DNA of 64,000 nucleotides from NCBI GenBank assembly GCA_900545525.1, contig UQZX01000004.1:1-64000 (forward strand), given 5' to 3'. The stretch is from an uncultured Prevotella sp. (lineage in GTDB: Bacteria > Bacteroidota > Bacteroidia > Bacteroidales > Bacteroidaceae). The stretch's first letter is position 1; every line of letters begins with the position of its first letter. Made by a program: the position numbers and the translations under genes. Positions 36,398-45,179 of the stretch are shown here, piece by piece. Below the pieces are notes generated by a model. The model saw only the letters and a list, made by a program, of their open reading frames with translations, ran no database searches and was not told where the DNA came from.

Positions 36398-37135
36398 ATG
36401 AATGTAAATGAGCATACATCTGGTGATATAGACACCCATGGAGGCGGTGAAAGACCTCCCTGCACCGGGCTTACCCCCGATGTCCTCCCCAAAGTTCAAA
36501 AGCCGGTTTTGGCAGAGAATTCACAAACAGGGGTGTCCACCAGAAATGCTCTGTCGGGAACACCTCCTAAAACCATCAAGCGAAAGCCTAAGGACGTTCC
36601 CCATTGGTATGCTCTCCGAGTCACATACGGACGTGAAAAGAAAGCATACGATTACTTGGTTGGAAAACATGTAGAAGCATACTATCCAACAGTCACAACC
36701 ATCAAAATTGTTGATGGGAAAAGAAAATCCGTTGAAGAATCTCGTCTTCCAAATATATTCTTTGCACGCGGAACAGAAGAAGAGATAAAATCATTTGTTT
36801 ACGACAACGTAAACCTCCCCCACCTCCGTTTTTATTATCGTCACTTCCACGAAGGAGCACGAGTTGTTAAAGAGCCTCTCATTGTCCCGGATTATCAGAT
36901 TGAGAGTCTCAAAATCATTTGTGCTTCCGAAGCAGAAGACATTATCCTCGTACCATCAGATGTCCACAAATTCAAGAAAGGTCAGACGGTACGCATCATT
37001 GATGGTGCATTTAAGGGAGTCATTGGAAAAGTTGCACGTTATCATGGTCAACAGCGCGTAGCTGTTATTATTGATGGACTACTGACCATAGTTTCTGCTT
37101 ATGTTCCGAGTGCTTTTATAATAAATGTTGAATAA
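36398..37135 (+). CDS. UpxY-type NusG paralogue (transcription antiterminator)
   Basis: The 245-residue protein has an N-terminal low-complexity extension (about 65 residues, Pro/Thr-rich). It is followed by the NusG NGN domain (HWYALRVTYGREKKAYDYL, NIFFARGTEEEIKSF) and a C-terminal KOW domain (FKKGQTVRIIDGAFKGVIGK near 190). UpxY-type proteins bind RNA polymerase and suppress termination in their own operon, normally capsular polysaccharide loci. Here no polysaccharide gene follows: the operon encodes a sigma-like factor, GTPases and unknown proteins. It is first in the operon, 20 nt before the next gene. Confidence 0.85.
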   Translation: MNVNEHTSGDIDTHGGGERPPCTGLTPDVLPKVQKPVLAENSQTGVSTRNALSGTPPKTIKRKPKDVPHWYALRVTYGREKKAYDYLVGKHVEAYYPTVTTIKIVDGKRKSVEESRLPNIFFARGTEEEIKSFVYDNVNLPHLRFYYRHFHEGARVVKEPLIVPDYQIESLKIICASEAEDIILVPSDVHKFKKGQTVRIIDGAFKGVIGKVARYHGQQRVAVIIDGLLTIVSAYVPSAFIINVE

Positions 37136-37155
37136 TTAGGAAATAGGCTGTTTCC

Positions 37156-37788
37156 ATGGACGTTAAGAAGATATATTCTGAAGACTTGCAAATTGCCAAA
37201 TCGCTCATAAGGAGGGATATTGATATTACACGTAAGTTTTTCTATCAGCAGTGTTATCCTCTTTTCAAATCTATCTATGACAACTACTATACAGATTGTA
37301 TCAACTGCAAAGAGTTTATTGATGAAATTTATATAGTGGTATTAGCCCCAAGCAAAATAACAGGGAAATGTCAAATGGAAAATTTCAGAGGAGAAAGTAC
37401 ACTGGTGAGTTGGATAAAGACAAGTTGTTTGTATTATTGCTACGGCAAATATAAATTAAAACAGCGAATGCCTATTTATGAACCATTACCTCATTCTACA
37501 GAAAAAGACGATAATGATGAGGACATATTCAGTGATAGAAAGAATGATGAACAGTTCTCTAATCAGATAGATTTCAGTGGTATGAACCGTGCAGACGTGG
37601 AAACATTGCTTGAAATGATGCCTAATGTCAGATACCGCACTATCATACGTTTGCTGTATTTGGAACAGAAGACCCATAAAGAGACCGCTGAGGCTCTTGG
37701 CATGACAATGGATAATTATTACAACAAGCGAATACTGGCAGAGAAGCAATATCTGAAAATCTGCAGAAAGGAGGAGGCAAATGTTTAA
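37156..37788 (+). CDS. Sigma-70-like (ECF-type) regulator
   Basis: The 210-residue protein resembles a divergent ECF sigma factor. The region-2-like part contains MENFRGESTLVSWIKTSC. The C-terminal helix-turn-helix (region 4) is MMPNVRYRTIIRLLYLEQ then HKETAEALGMTMDNYYNKR. A longer acidic linker (EKDDNDEDIFSD) separates them. The gene overlaps the next by 8 nt; that product begins like an anti-sigma factor, supporting the assignment. It may switch on the same or a second operon. Confidence 0.7.
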   Translation: MDVKKIYSEDLQIAKSLIRRDIDITRKFFYQQCYPLFKSIYDNYYTDCINCKEFIDEIYIVVLAPSKITGKCQMENFRGESTLVSWIKTSCLYYCYGKYKLKQRMPIYEPLPHSTEKDDNDEDIFSDRKNDEQFSNQIDFSGMNRADVETLLEMMPNVRYRTIIRLLYLEQKTHKETAEALGMTMDNYYNKRILAEKQYLKICRKEEANV

Positions 37789-38239
37789 ACATTCGTTACC
37801 AAGTATCGAACAGTTTGCCGCTTTCCTTGACGGCAACTTGTCGCAGAGCGAGATGCAGCAATTCTCACATCTGGCAGAACATGACAGTACATTACAGCAG
37901 TTATTGAATGCAAGTACTGTGATTGAAAACACCCAAAACAGTTTTACAGACTCTGATTTGCAGCTCCCGTCAGAAATCTCTGGTTTGGACTTTGTTCTTC
38001 CGCAAATTCCCGAAAGCGGAATTTCACAGTTTGTCAATCTGTCGCCAGAACCAATGGACGATATGACGATTGCTGTCTCGTGTGCAGATGAGGATGTCTC
38101 CATATTCTCATACGAAAATCAAGAGGAACATATAAACCTTGATGATGAAATCAATAATGAATCATCATTTACAATGCCTGATAACAACGGTTTTGACAAT
38201 AACGATGATTTATCCAATTCATTCACCGATGACATATAA
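37781..38239 (+). CDS. Anti-sigma-like acidic protein
   Basis: The 152-residue protein starts with LPSIEQFAAFLDGNLSQSEMQQF, the helical pattern seen at the N-terminus of anti-sigma factors. It then turns into a very acidic, Asn/Ser-rich, probably disordered tail. No zinc ligand set and no membrane helix are visible, so if it is an anti-sigma factor it is a soluble one. Overlap with the sigma-like gene (8 nt) implies coupled translation. The function is inferred from context. Confidence 0.6.
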   Translation: MFKHSLPSIEQFAAFLDGNLSQSEMQQFSHLAEHDSTLQQLLNASTVIENTQNSFTDSDLQLPSEISGLDFVLPQIPESGISQFVNLSPEPMDDMTIAVSCADEDVSIFSYENQEEHINLDDEINNESSFTMPDNNGFDNNDDLSNSFTDDI

Positions 38240-38251
38240 AGATTATTAGTT

Positions 38252-39310
38252 ATGGATATACCAATAGCATCACAAAATATCAATTTCCCAGGCTACGGAA
38301 TGTTTTGGGTAGCCAATTCCATCAGTTCCACCTTGATGGGTTGGAATAACAGGAGATTGCAAGAGAAGGCACATGAACGTACACAAGAGTTCCAGTTAGA
38401 AATGGAACGTGCCAGAAACTTAACAGAAGACCAGAAAATACAAGAGGAAATTGCTTTCAAGCGTCGGATGATGACCATTTCTCGCCAATATCGACAAGAA
38501 GAATCAACCGCAGCATTCGCAACACAAATGAAAGCAGTGGAACTCCAAAACTATCTGCAACAGTGTTGGCCGTTAGATCCACAGCTCCCTTATGTCTTAT
38601 TGCAGGAAACGGAAAGGGGAAATGCGGTAACAAATTCTCGTCTGAATGTTGTATTGATGCGAACACCTCTTTTACCTCAAAAGAAATATGGCGGAGCTAA
38701 TGACTTGGATTTTGCACTCTATAACAATATGGAGTACAGTATCATGCAAGAGGACGTTCCATTTATTGGAGACCTTAAATATCGTAAGGATGCATGTGTG
38801 AAGGAAGACTATAAGGGTGGAAATGCAAGCATTATGAACATTCATTTCTTGATGAGTCAATTACCGACACTTGTTGTTGTTCCACAATGTAATGGTGATA
38901 AAATGAACTTTAAGGGGGCTGTTTGGGAACCACAAGCCGCACGTCCCTTAATACGTACATTGTTCAACATTGACTTCTCACCGGAAAAAGCACTTGAAAG
39001 CAATGATTATCGAAATGAGGTGATAGAAAAGATACATGTGGCAATATCTATCATTACAGGGGCTGTCAGGGATTCATACATGCTCTTGACACAAGGAAAA
39101 GCTCCAACGCTTTCTTCTTGGCTTAATGACAATCAGCATCAGTCAATGAAGAAGATTGTGAATGAGGAAAGAGGAATACAAAACTTTATCAAACAGGAAA
39201 GTAAAAACGTACTTGATGCTCTTGATGAGAAAAACAACCCTCATTTGCTTGAAGTATTCAGTAAAGAGGATATTAAGGACATAAAGGAGCAAGTTAAGTC
39301 AAACATGTAA
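38252..39310 (+). CDS. Coiled-coil protein, paralogue of the next gene product
   Basis: Unknown 352-residue protein. A short hydrophobic N-terminus (YGMFWVANSISSTLMGW) is followed by a charged coiled coil (residues about 30-95, rich in Glu, Arg, Gln) and a globular domain. The globular domain shares landmarks with the next protein: a WPL segment, LPTLVVVPQCNGD and a closing helix before QGKAP. No enzymatic motif was found. The tandem pair may form a heteromeric membrane-peripheral complex. Confidence 0.7.
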   Translation: MDIPIASQNINFPGYGMFWVANSISSTLMGWNNRRLQEKAHERTQEFQLEMERARNLTEDQKIQEEIAFKRRMMTISRQYRQEESTAAFATQMKAVELQNYLQQCWPLDPQLPYVLLQETERGNAVTNSRLNVVLMRTPLLPQKKYGGANDLDFALYNNMEYSIMQEDVPFIGDLKYRKDACVKEDYKGGNASIMNIHFLMSQLPTLVVVPQCNGDKMNFKGAVWEPQAARPLIRTLFNIDFSPEKALESNDYRNEVIEKIHVAISIITGAVRDSYMLLTQGKAPTLSSWLNDNQHQSMKKIVNEERGIQNFIKQESKNVLDALDEKNNPHLLEVFSKEDIKDIKEQVKSNM

Positions 39311-39321
39311 TATCATATAAT

Positions 39322-41262
39322 ATGCCGATAGGAGCTATAACGATGATACTCACCAATGTTGGGTTACAGATATACAACAATTGGTGTGGCAGCAGGCAAA
39401 ATAAACAACTCCAGCAAAAGCGAGAGGAGTTTGAACAGGCTGCGCGGGAACGAAACACCCAGCGCATGTGGCAAATCATGCGTGAAGGGCAGGAATTGAC
39501 AAGGCAGTTGGAAGAAGAAAAACATCAGCAACGCCTGGAGGAACTGAAAAATGACATTGGCAGTCTTTTGCAGAAATTGACATACGCTGCAACCATCAAC
39601 AACTGGCCTCTCAATGTTTTGCCAATTGTTATGAAAAATCAGGCGTTGGGAAATCTTCTTGCCAATCAGGAAGAGAGCATTGCCCTGCATTGCATCTTCA
39701 CTCCGTCCAATAGCCTTGAATTCAATCGAACCGTGTTTCCCCGTATAGAGGAAGCGTTGGAGGCATACTGCAATCAGTATTGGAGCATGATGTCAGACCA
39801 TCCTGTCTTGTTTTACAGTGGTGCGTGGAAGTCGCAACAAGCCCCTACGGAAGTACAGATAGATTCAATGCGCACAGCTTTGAGCAATCTGCCAACATTG
39901 GTTATTACACCTTTCTTTCGTCCAAATGATGGCAAACTTGTATTTCATGTCAGGATATGGGATGTTGGAGCGTCAAGCAGTGACGAGTTCAGCATCCCTG
40001 AGATTGAACCTACAGACTTTCAAAGGGTCTACAAGACAGGTGATGACTATGTGAATGACACAGAGTTAATGGACGAACTAATAGAAGACCTCGTCCCTTA
40101 TCTGCAATGTCTTATAGGATATATGGCAGACACTTATTTCTGGTCATCTTTAGGAAAAGGCCCTCATCAGCCTTTGCTTGTTACTAATGGTACAATCAAT
40201 ACTGATGGGATGAAATATCTTGTTGATGATAGTCGAGAGTATTACGACAAGTTGCTTTTGACAAGTGAAGAAAATGCAAAAGAAAATCCTTTCATGCAAG
40301 AGAACCTTCTTAATCTGTATGAAGGTAGTTCTGAGTTGTGGGATGAGAACACAAAGAAGGGGAATCTTGAAAGAGCATTCTTGACTTATGTAAATAGTCG
40401 TAATGGTCAAAGTTTCCTAAACATTGAGGATGCCTTAACCCCACGTTTGTTTTCTAAAGGAGATATTCCTTTCATCGAAACATGTTTATCTCAATTTGCA
40501 GGTTCTGAATATGAAGCAAAACTAACATCTATAAAAAAAGTCTTAGATGTAATCAATTTTGATTACGACATTCTTGAATCTACAGACGTTGAATCCTTGA
40601 AGAAAGAGGCTGAAGATGGCAATGCTGTGGCATCATATCGTCTTGGAGAAATATATGAATACTCAATAGGTGTCAAATGGAATGAAGTTTTATCAAACCA
40701 TTATTACCAAGATGCGCAGCAAGCGGGATTCATGTTAGCTAAATTACAGCGAGATATGGGTTTGTATCAACAATATAACAATGAAATAGAATGCCTATAC
40801 AATGCAGATGTTTCACAATCTATAGTGGTAAAAGTTGAGTGGCTTTGTTCTCAAAATCGAACTGATGAGGCTTTGGCTCTTGTGAGTAATACACATTTAT
40901 ACCATCCTGCTATTCTTCTCAAGAAAGCAAAAATACTTATTGATCTGGATGGTGACGCTTCTATGGTTGAGAATATACTGACTACATTAGCAAACAAGGG
41001 TTATGTTAAGGCGCAAGAATTGCTATGTGGATTATATCAAAAAGGTGAAATACTACCAGAGAATCCTAGTAAACATGCAGAATATGCGGAGAAGGCTATG
41101 TTGCAGAATAGTCCTTATGCTACTTATACAATGGCGTTATGCTATCTTAATGGATATGGTGTACAACAATCAACCAGTGCAGGTATCATGTTGATAGATA
41201 AAGCGGAAAATCTTGGATGGGCTGAAGCTGAAAGAATAAAATCACTATTAAACATTGTATGA
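39322..41262 (+). CDS. Coiled-coil protein with C-terminal Sel1-like repeats
   Basis: The 646-residue protein repeats the plan of its upstream neighbour: hydrophobic N-terminus (GAITMILTNVGLQIYNNW), coiled coil (residues 25-80, Gln/Glu/Arg-rich), and the shared globular domain with NNWPLNVLP, LPTLVITPFF and SSLGKGPHQP. From about residue 430 it adds Sel1/TPR-like repeats (DGNAVASYRLGEIYEYSIG, PYATYTMALCYLNGYGV), a helical scaffold for protein partners. The shared domain is not one I recognise. It sits 11 nt after the paralogue, so they are products of duplication within the operon. Confidence 0.72.
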   Translation: MPIGAITMILTNVGLQIYNNWCGSRQNKQLQQKREEFEQAARERNTQRMWQIMREGQELTRQLEEEKHQQRLEELKNDIGSLLQKLTYAATINNWPLNVLPIVMKNQALGNLLANQEESIALHCIFTPSNSLEFNRTVFPRIEEALEAYCNQYWSMMSDHPVLFYSGAWKSQQAPTEVQIDSMRTALSNLPTLVITPFFRPNDGKLVFHVRIWDVGASSSDEFSIPEIEPTDFQRVYKTGDDYVNDTELMDELIEDLVPYLQCLIGYMADTYFWSSLGKGPHQPLLVTNGTINTDGMKYLVDDSREYYDKLLLTSEENAKENPFMQENLLNLYEGSSELWDENTKKGNLERAFLTYVNSRNGQSFLNIEDALTPRLFSKGDIPFIETCLSQFAGSEYEAKLTSIKKVLDVINFDYDILESTDVESLKKEAEDGNAVASYRLGEIYEYSIGVKWNEVLSNHYYQDAQQAGFMLAKLQRDMGLYQQYNNEIECLYNADVSQSIVVKVEWLCSQNRTDEALALVSNTHLYHPAILLKKAKILIDLDGDASMVENILTTLANKGYVKAQELLCGLYQKGEILPENPSKHAEYAEKAMLQNSPYATYTMALCYLNGYGVQQSTSAGIMLIDKAENLGWAEAERIKSLLNIV

Positions 41263-41266
41263 GAAT

Positions 41267-41611
41267 ATGATACTGACTATTGAAGAAAGAATGTGGTATG
41301 ATAAATTTCAGTGTATAGGATTTGACGAGTGCAATGCTAATCTAATGGCCCGCTTAAAATGTCTTATTGATAATTTTAAGGAAAATACTCCTGACGTGAT
41401 TATAAATTTCAAGGATTTTCTTAATAAAAGCGGTCCTTTATATCTGTTCTGCATAGATAGTGGGCGACTGACAAGTGATGAGTTAAATATAATCTTTCAC
41501 CAATTGTGCCGTTCACTACCATCTATATATAATCCATTTGACAATCCTTTCTCCATTCGTTTTAATTTTGTTGAAACATTACGGGGATATTTTGATAATA
41601 ATTTTAAATAA
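41267..41611 (+). CDS. Small unknown protein with SGRxTxxEL motif
   Basis: The 114-residue product (start chosen at 41267, 5 nt after the previous stop; a TTG at 41255 would overlap) contains FQCIGFDECNANLMARLK and then SGRLTSDELN. The N-module recurs in the proteins at 41620 and 42744, and the SGRxTxxEL module at 41620. It is all-helical by appearance. Small paralogous helical proteins beside a GTPase suggest adaptors or partners of that GTPase; this is inference. Confidence 0.65.
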   Translation: MILTIEERMWYDKFQCIGFDECNANLMARLKCLIDNFKENTPDVIINFKDFLNKSGPLYLFCIDSGRLTSDELNIIFHQLCRSLPSIYNPFDNPFSIRFNFVETLRGYFDNNFK

Positions 41612-41619
41612 TTAACGTT

Positions 41620-41865
41620 ATGGCAGATTTACAATCAATTGGTATCACCAAGAAACAGGAAGAACTATTCTTGAAAGTAAAGAAGGCCGTGGGTAACTAC
41701 CCGGGGCTTGAACGAGATTTAGAAGATGATCCTGATAGGATTTATCTTGCATGTAAGCGGAGTGGTCGCTTTACCGAGTCTGAATTAGATTTCTTAGAGG
41801 AAACATTCAAAACCCCAATAAGGAAAAAACTCATTCAGAGAATAAAAGAGTATATCGGCTTATGA
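41620..41865 (+). CDS. Small unknown protein with SGRxTxxEL motif
   Basis: An 81-residue protein: LQSIGITKKQEELFLKVKK, then YLACKRSGRFTESELDFL and a basic helical tail. It is homologous to the 41267 product along most of its length. It overlaps the downstream GTPase gene by 4 nt (ATGA), so the two are translationally coupled. This strengthens the idea that it is the GTPase partner. Confidence 0.68.
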   Translation: MADLQSIGITKKQEELFLKVKKAVGNYPGLERDLEDDPDRIYLACKRSGRFTESELDFLEETFKTPIRKKLIQRIKEYIGL

Positions 41866-42704
41866 ATGAACAATTAGAACAGTCTCCATTAGTCCAATTT
41901 ATGGAATACATGGAGAGTAAGCTTTCCCCAAAGGAATACCGGGAGTTCCGTGATAAAGTTCAGACGGAATTACTGGATCGTGCCCCTGTTGTCGCTATCA
42001 TTGGAAAAGCAGGTGTCGGAAAAACCACAACAATTAATAACTTGTTTGATGTTGATGATTTCGTTGCTGAGGTTTTATCTTTTGAACAAAAAGGGCATAT
42101 AGGTGATGTTCGTAGAGGTACCACTAAAGCAATAAGAAAACGTTTTGACTTAAAAATAGGCATTGGCTTAGATATCATAGATCTTCCTGGATTGGGAGAT
42201 GATATACGTAAAGATAAAGAGTTTGAGGAAATCTATCGTCAAATTCTTCCTCAATGCGATATTATCCTATATGTTCTAAAGGCAGACAATCGCACTCTTG
42301 GAGAGGATGAAAGAATTTTACAAAATATTGTTCTTCCATCATGTGACAAGAAGAAAATAATCATTGCAGTTAATCAAGTGGACATACTTGGCGAAAATGA
42401 AGGTTTACATTGGGACACTAGAATCAATTTGCCTGATGAACGCCAAGAAGAGCTTATAAAAATAAAGCAAAAAGATATTGCTGCAATGTTTTCAGAAGAT
42501 TTGGATGTTGATGAAGATAAAATTGTTTGTTATTCTGCAGTTAAACGTTATAATCTCTTAGAACTATTGCACTCAATTGTAAAAACCACCCCCTTGGGCT
42601 TTATTTTCGGCATTCTCGGGCTCATGCCTCGTAATTGGTTGGATGATGCAGAACCCGAATGGGGAGAAAAAGCGGAAAAAATCAAGGGGCTATCTAGAAC
42701 TTAA
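41862..42704 (+). CDS. P-loop GTPase
   Basis: The 280-residue protein is a GTPase of the TRAFAC type. G1 is GKAGVGKT (residues 48-55), followed by a switch I region with RRGTTKA. G3 is DLPG (107-110), and G4 is NQVD (171-174), specifying guanine. A helical N-terminus of about 40 residues precedes the domain and a short hydrophobic segment (TPLGFIFGILGLM) lies near the C-terminus, perhaps touching membrane. It resembles the stand-alone GTPases related to Era/dynamin-type proteins, but no stalk domain is present. It is coupled to the small SGR protein upstream. Confidence 0.85.
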   Translation: MNEQLEQSPLVQFMEYMESKLSPKEYREFRDKVQTELLDRAPVVAIIGKAGVGKTTTINNLFDVDDFVAEVLSFEQKGHIGDVRRGTTKAIRKRFDLKIGIGLDIIDLPGLGDDIRKDKEFEEIYRQILPQCDIILYVLKADNRTLGEDERILQNIVLPSCDKKKIIIAVNQVDILGENEGLHWDTRINLPDERQEELIKIKQKDIAAMFSEDLDVDEDKIVCYSAVKRYNLLELLHSIVKTTPLGFIFGILGLMPRNWLDDAEPEWGEKAEKIKGLSRT

Positions 42705-42743
42705 CGGAATTAGAATAATTATTAACATTTAAATTTTAAGCAT

Positions 42744-42986
42744 ATGGACTGGTTAGAAGAACAATGGAAAGGCAAGTTAAAGTCTATCGGCATGTCAGAT
42801 ACAGATGCCACATTGTTAGCAAGAATCAAGGCAAAAATGGAGAGAGACGAAGGTTTTAAGAATAAAATTCGAAATGAGGGTTTCTCTGGCTTCTGCCGTT
42901 GGGTGGAAATTAATTGTAAGGACATCTATTATGCAGTTAAGGATGCATTACAAAGTGCGTGGGATTGGCTGAAAAGTCTATTCTAA
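42744..42986 (+). CDS. Small unknown helical protein, N-module paralogue
   Basis: An 80-residue protein: LKSIGMSDTDATLLARIKA resembles FQCIGFDECNANLMARLK of the 41267 product. The SGR module is replaced by an aromatic C-terminus (AWDWLKSLF). It follows the GTPase gene by 40 nt. A hairpin lies just after its stop. It probably belongs to the same adaptor family. Confidence 0.65.
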   Translation: MDWLEEQWKGKLKSIGMSDTDATLLARIKAKMERDEGFKNKIRNEGFSGFCRWVEINCKDIYYAVKDALQSAWDWLKSLF

Positions 42987-43000
42987 TATTGATTAATTGG

Positions 43001-43041
43001 AGAGTGTGTCACAGAATTAACAATTTGGTGACGCACCCTCT
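43001..43041 (+). terminator. Intra-operon terminator-like hairpin
   Basis: An interrupted stem (43001-43012 with 43028-43041) is followed by TTAAACTTATTTG. It lies between two same-strand genes of the putative NusG-controlled operon. The T-run is weak, so its strength is unclear. Confidence 0.45.
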
Positions 43042-43060
43042 TAAACTTATTTGTATAATT

Positions 43061-43885
43061 ATGAGTAAGAGGTGGGTACAGATAAAAATAGGCAAGAAAG
43101 CCTTTGCTCCAGTTATGATTCATGATGGCATTACAGCATGTCATGCAAACACGATGCCAACACTATCATGCACACTAAGTATTCCTCAACGAGTTGTAGA
43201 TATTCCTATTGAATTTATTTATACTAAAGGCGATGGAACAAGTGACAAAGAATGCTTTCGTGAAAGCATTAATATGTCGCGAGAAAAGGGATTTGTAAAT
43301 GCTATTAGTATGATTCTTGGAAGAAATCGTACTAATATAGTTAAAATTGATATCTTCTTTAATGAAAACGAAGATGGATTATGTATAGGTTTTTTGGCTT
43401 CGCGATATCTTCCAACAAAGTATATTGTCAAAGGTGAATATTGGAATGGCAAAGACAATAAAACAAGTCGGGAATCTGTTTTCAATGGGAAACCAGCTAA
43501 GGATGTTTTTGTTAATAACTATCAAATGTTTAATGAATTACTTCCTTTGACGGCAGCTCATGCTGACATTTATATTGTAAATAAATGGGAAAATACAATT
43601 AAATCCATAGAAGATTCAGATATGCTTTTCACAGAATTCAAGAAATATACAGACAATCTTGATACATGGTTAAAACTTCTATGCGCCTGGGGATTAAAAC
43701 AGGATGGATGCAAGCAATATCCTGGTATTCTTATAAATACAGATAACTACGCATCTGATGATATGATTTCCATAGAGGAGGAGCGTAATTACAAGGTTAT
43801 TGTACCATGTTGGACGATATGGATTGAAGAAAATGGGAAAAGAATCGAAAAGTTAGTTTCTAAGGGGGTTGTTAAAGCAATATAA
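43061..43885 (+). CDS. Unknown protein between the two GTPase genes
   Basis: The product is 274 residues from the ATG at 43061 (the open frame runs further upstream, but through the hairpin region). No known domain is recognised. It alternates beta-like strands with loops (PIEFIYTKGDGTSDKE, FNENEDGLCIGFLAS), contains DTWLKLLCAWGLKQDGC, and ends in VIVPCWTIWIEENGKR. There is no signal peptide. It ends 2 nt before the second GTPase gene, so they are co-translated and probably partners, such as a GTPase-linked effector. Confidence 0.65.
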   Translation: MSKRWVQIKIGKKAFAPVMIHDGITACHANTMPTLSCTLSIPQRVVDIPIEFIYTKGDGTSDKECFRESINMSREKGFVNAISMILGRNRTNIVKIDIFFNENEDGLCIGFLASRYLPTKYIVKGEYWNGKDNKTSRESVFNGKPAKDVFVNNYQMFNELLPLTAAHADIYIVNKWENTIKSIEDSDMLFTEFKKYTDNLDTWLKLLCAWGLKQDGCKQYPGILINTDNYASDDMISIEEERNYKVIVPCWTIWIEENGKRIEKLVSKGVVKAI

Positions 43886-43887
43886 TT

Positions 43888-44517
43888 ATGGGTAAGTTAT
43901 TAAAAGATTATAAGATAGCCTTCATGGGGCAGACAGGTAGAGGTAAATCTACTTTAATCAATGCTTTATTCGGGACTCAATATACGACCAACTCTGTCGT
44001 AGAATGTACTACATATATAAATTCGGCCACAATAATTAATCAGAACCCCAGAATTCCTTATGAAGCTATAACAATAATGGATACACCAGGTATAGGTGCG
44101 TCATTAAAAAAAGATGCTTTTTATAAACCATATTACTTACATGTGTTAGATAGTGCAGATTGTATTGTGTGGTTAACAAATATGGAAAGAACAGACTATG
44201 CAGACCAAACATTCTTTCGCGATTATAAAAATGAATTCAAGAAGGACGTAAGGCTCGTTGTATGCATTAATCATATAGATAAGTTTACACCTCAAAATAT
44301 TCCAACAGAATTTCAAGGGATGGAAATCTGGGACGAGGTTAATAACTGCCCTACTTCATTGTTGGAATATTTTATTTATGATAAGGAGGATGGTCGAATT
44401 GAATATTTCAAGGAGAAGTTTGGTGATTATATTTCATTTCCATATGAAATAGTTGCAACAAATGGATTTAGAAAATATGGAATTGAATCTTTAAGAGAAG
44501 CCATTTTTAACAAATAA
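43888..44517 (+). CDS. Second P-loop GTPase
   Basis: The 209-residue protein has G1 GQTGRGKS (14-21), G3 DTPG (65-68) and G4 NHID (128-131), a complete GTPase core without extra domains. VVECTTYIN precedes the switch. It resembles the GTPase domain of Era/EngB and dynamin-like proteins, and differs clearly from the 41862 GTPase, so it is not a simple duplicate. It lies 2 nt after the unknown 43061 gene and 4 nt before a zinc-ribbon/MORN gene. Confidence 0.83.
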   Translation: MGKLLKDYKIAFMGQTGRGKSTLINALFGTQYTTNSVVECTTYINSATIINQNPRIPYEAITIMDTPGIGASLKKDAFYKPYYLHVLDSADCIVWLTNMERTDYADQTFFRDYKNEFKKDVRLVVCINHIDKFTPQNIPTEFQGMEIWDEVNNCPTSLLEYFIYDKEDGRIEYFKEKFGDYISFPYEIVATNGFRKYGIESLREAIFNK

Positions 44518-44521
44518 AGTT

Positions 44522-45169
44522 ATGCATTCAGAATGTCCATTTTGCCATAAACGAATAGAAGGCACACCTATTAACAAGAGAGAAGTATCAATCCTTCGGT
44601 CTACATATAAGATATATTATTCTCTTTTAGTTCCAATTCCGTTTATCGGATCTTATATGGGAGGGAAGATATATGACATAATATCTTCTCCTGGTGAAAG
44701 ATATTATCGATTTGTATGTCCGCAATGTCGTTGTAGCTGGGCATCTACTAACAATGATTGCGAAATCAAGATAGGAGGCAATAAACATTTGATTGCGTTC
44801 TTTTATCGTGATTCCTTTGTTATTGGATCTATAGAGAATGATTGTTATCTGATGCAAACTAAAGAGAATGGCAAAACAAAAGCGACAGTTGTTTCAAAGG
44901 CAGAAACAATATTGATTGAGAAATATGAAAATGGCTATTCTCTGAATTCCGAGAAAACGTTTGGAAGAGTAACATTATTCCATGGCTTGTACATTGGGGA
45001 ATTAAATAATAATCAGCCAAATGGATGGGGCGTTTGTTTTCTAAAGAATGGTTATGTCTGGTACGGCAAGTGGCTGTGTGGCAAAAGAAATGGCATAGGT
45101 TATGAATGCGATTTTGACGGGAATTCTAATAAAGTTGGGTATTGGCATAATGATAATTTTATAATTTAG
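44522..45169 (+). CDS. Zinc-ribbon protein with C-terminal MORN-like repeats
   Basis: A 215-residue protein. The N-terminal half has two CxxC pairs (CPFC at 5-8 and CPQC at 66-69) forming a zinc ribbon, with a hydrophobic stretch (YYSLLVPIPFIGSYMGGK) between them that may enter the membrane. The C-terminal part has MORN-like repeats (YIGELNNNQPNGWGVCF, VWYGKWLCGKRNGIGYEC), which often bind lipids or proteins. It fits a membrane-surface partner of the adjacent GTPase. Confidence 0.68.
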   Translation: MHSECPFCHKRIEGTPINKREVSILRSTYKIYYSLLVPIPFIGSYMGGKIYDIISSPGERYYRFVCPQCRCSWASTNNDCEIKIGGNKHLIAFFYRDSFVIGSIENDCYLMQTKENGKTKATVVSKAETILIEKYENGYSLNSEKTFGRVTLFHGLYIGELNNNQPNGWGVCFLKNGYVWYGKWLCGKRNGIGYECDFDGNSNKVGYWHNDNFII

Positions 45170-45179
45170 CGAGAAGAAT

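Noticed and set aside
36398..37135. Capsular polysaccharide locus
   Set aside because: The UpxY-type gene suggested it, but no glycosyltransferase, flippase or polymerase follows within the array.
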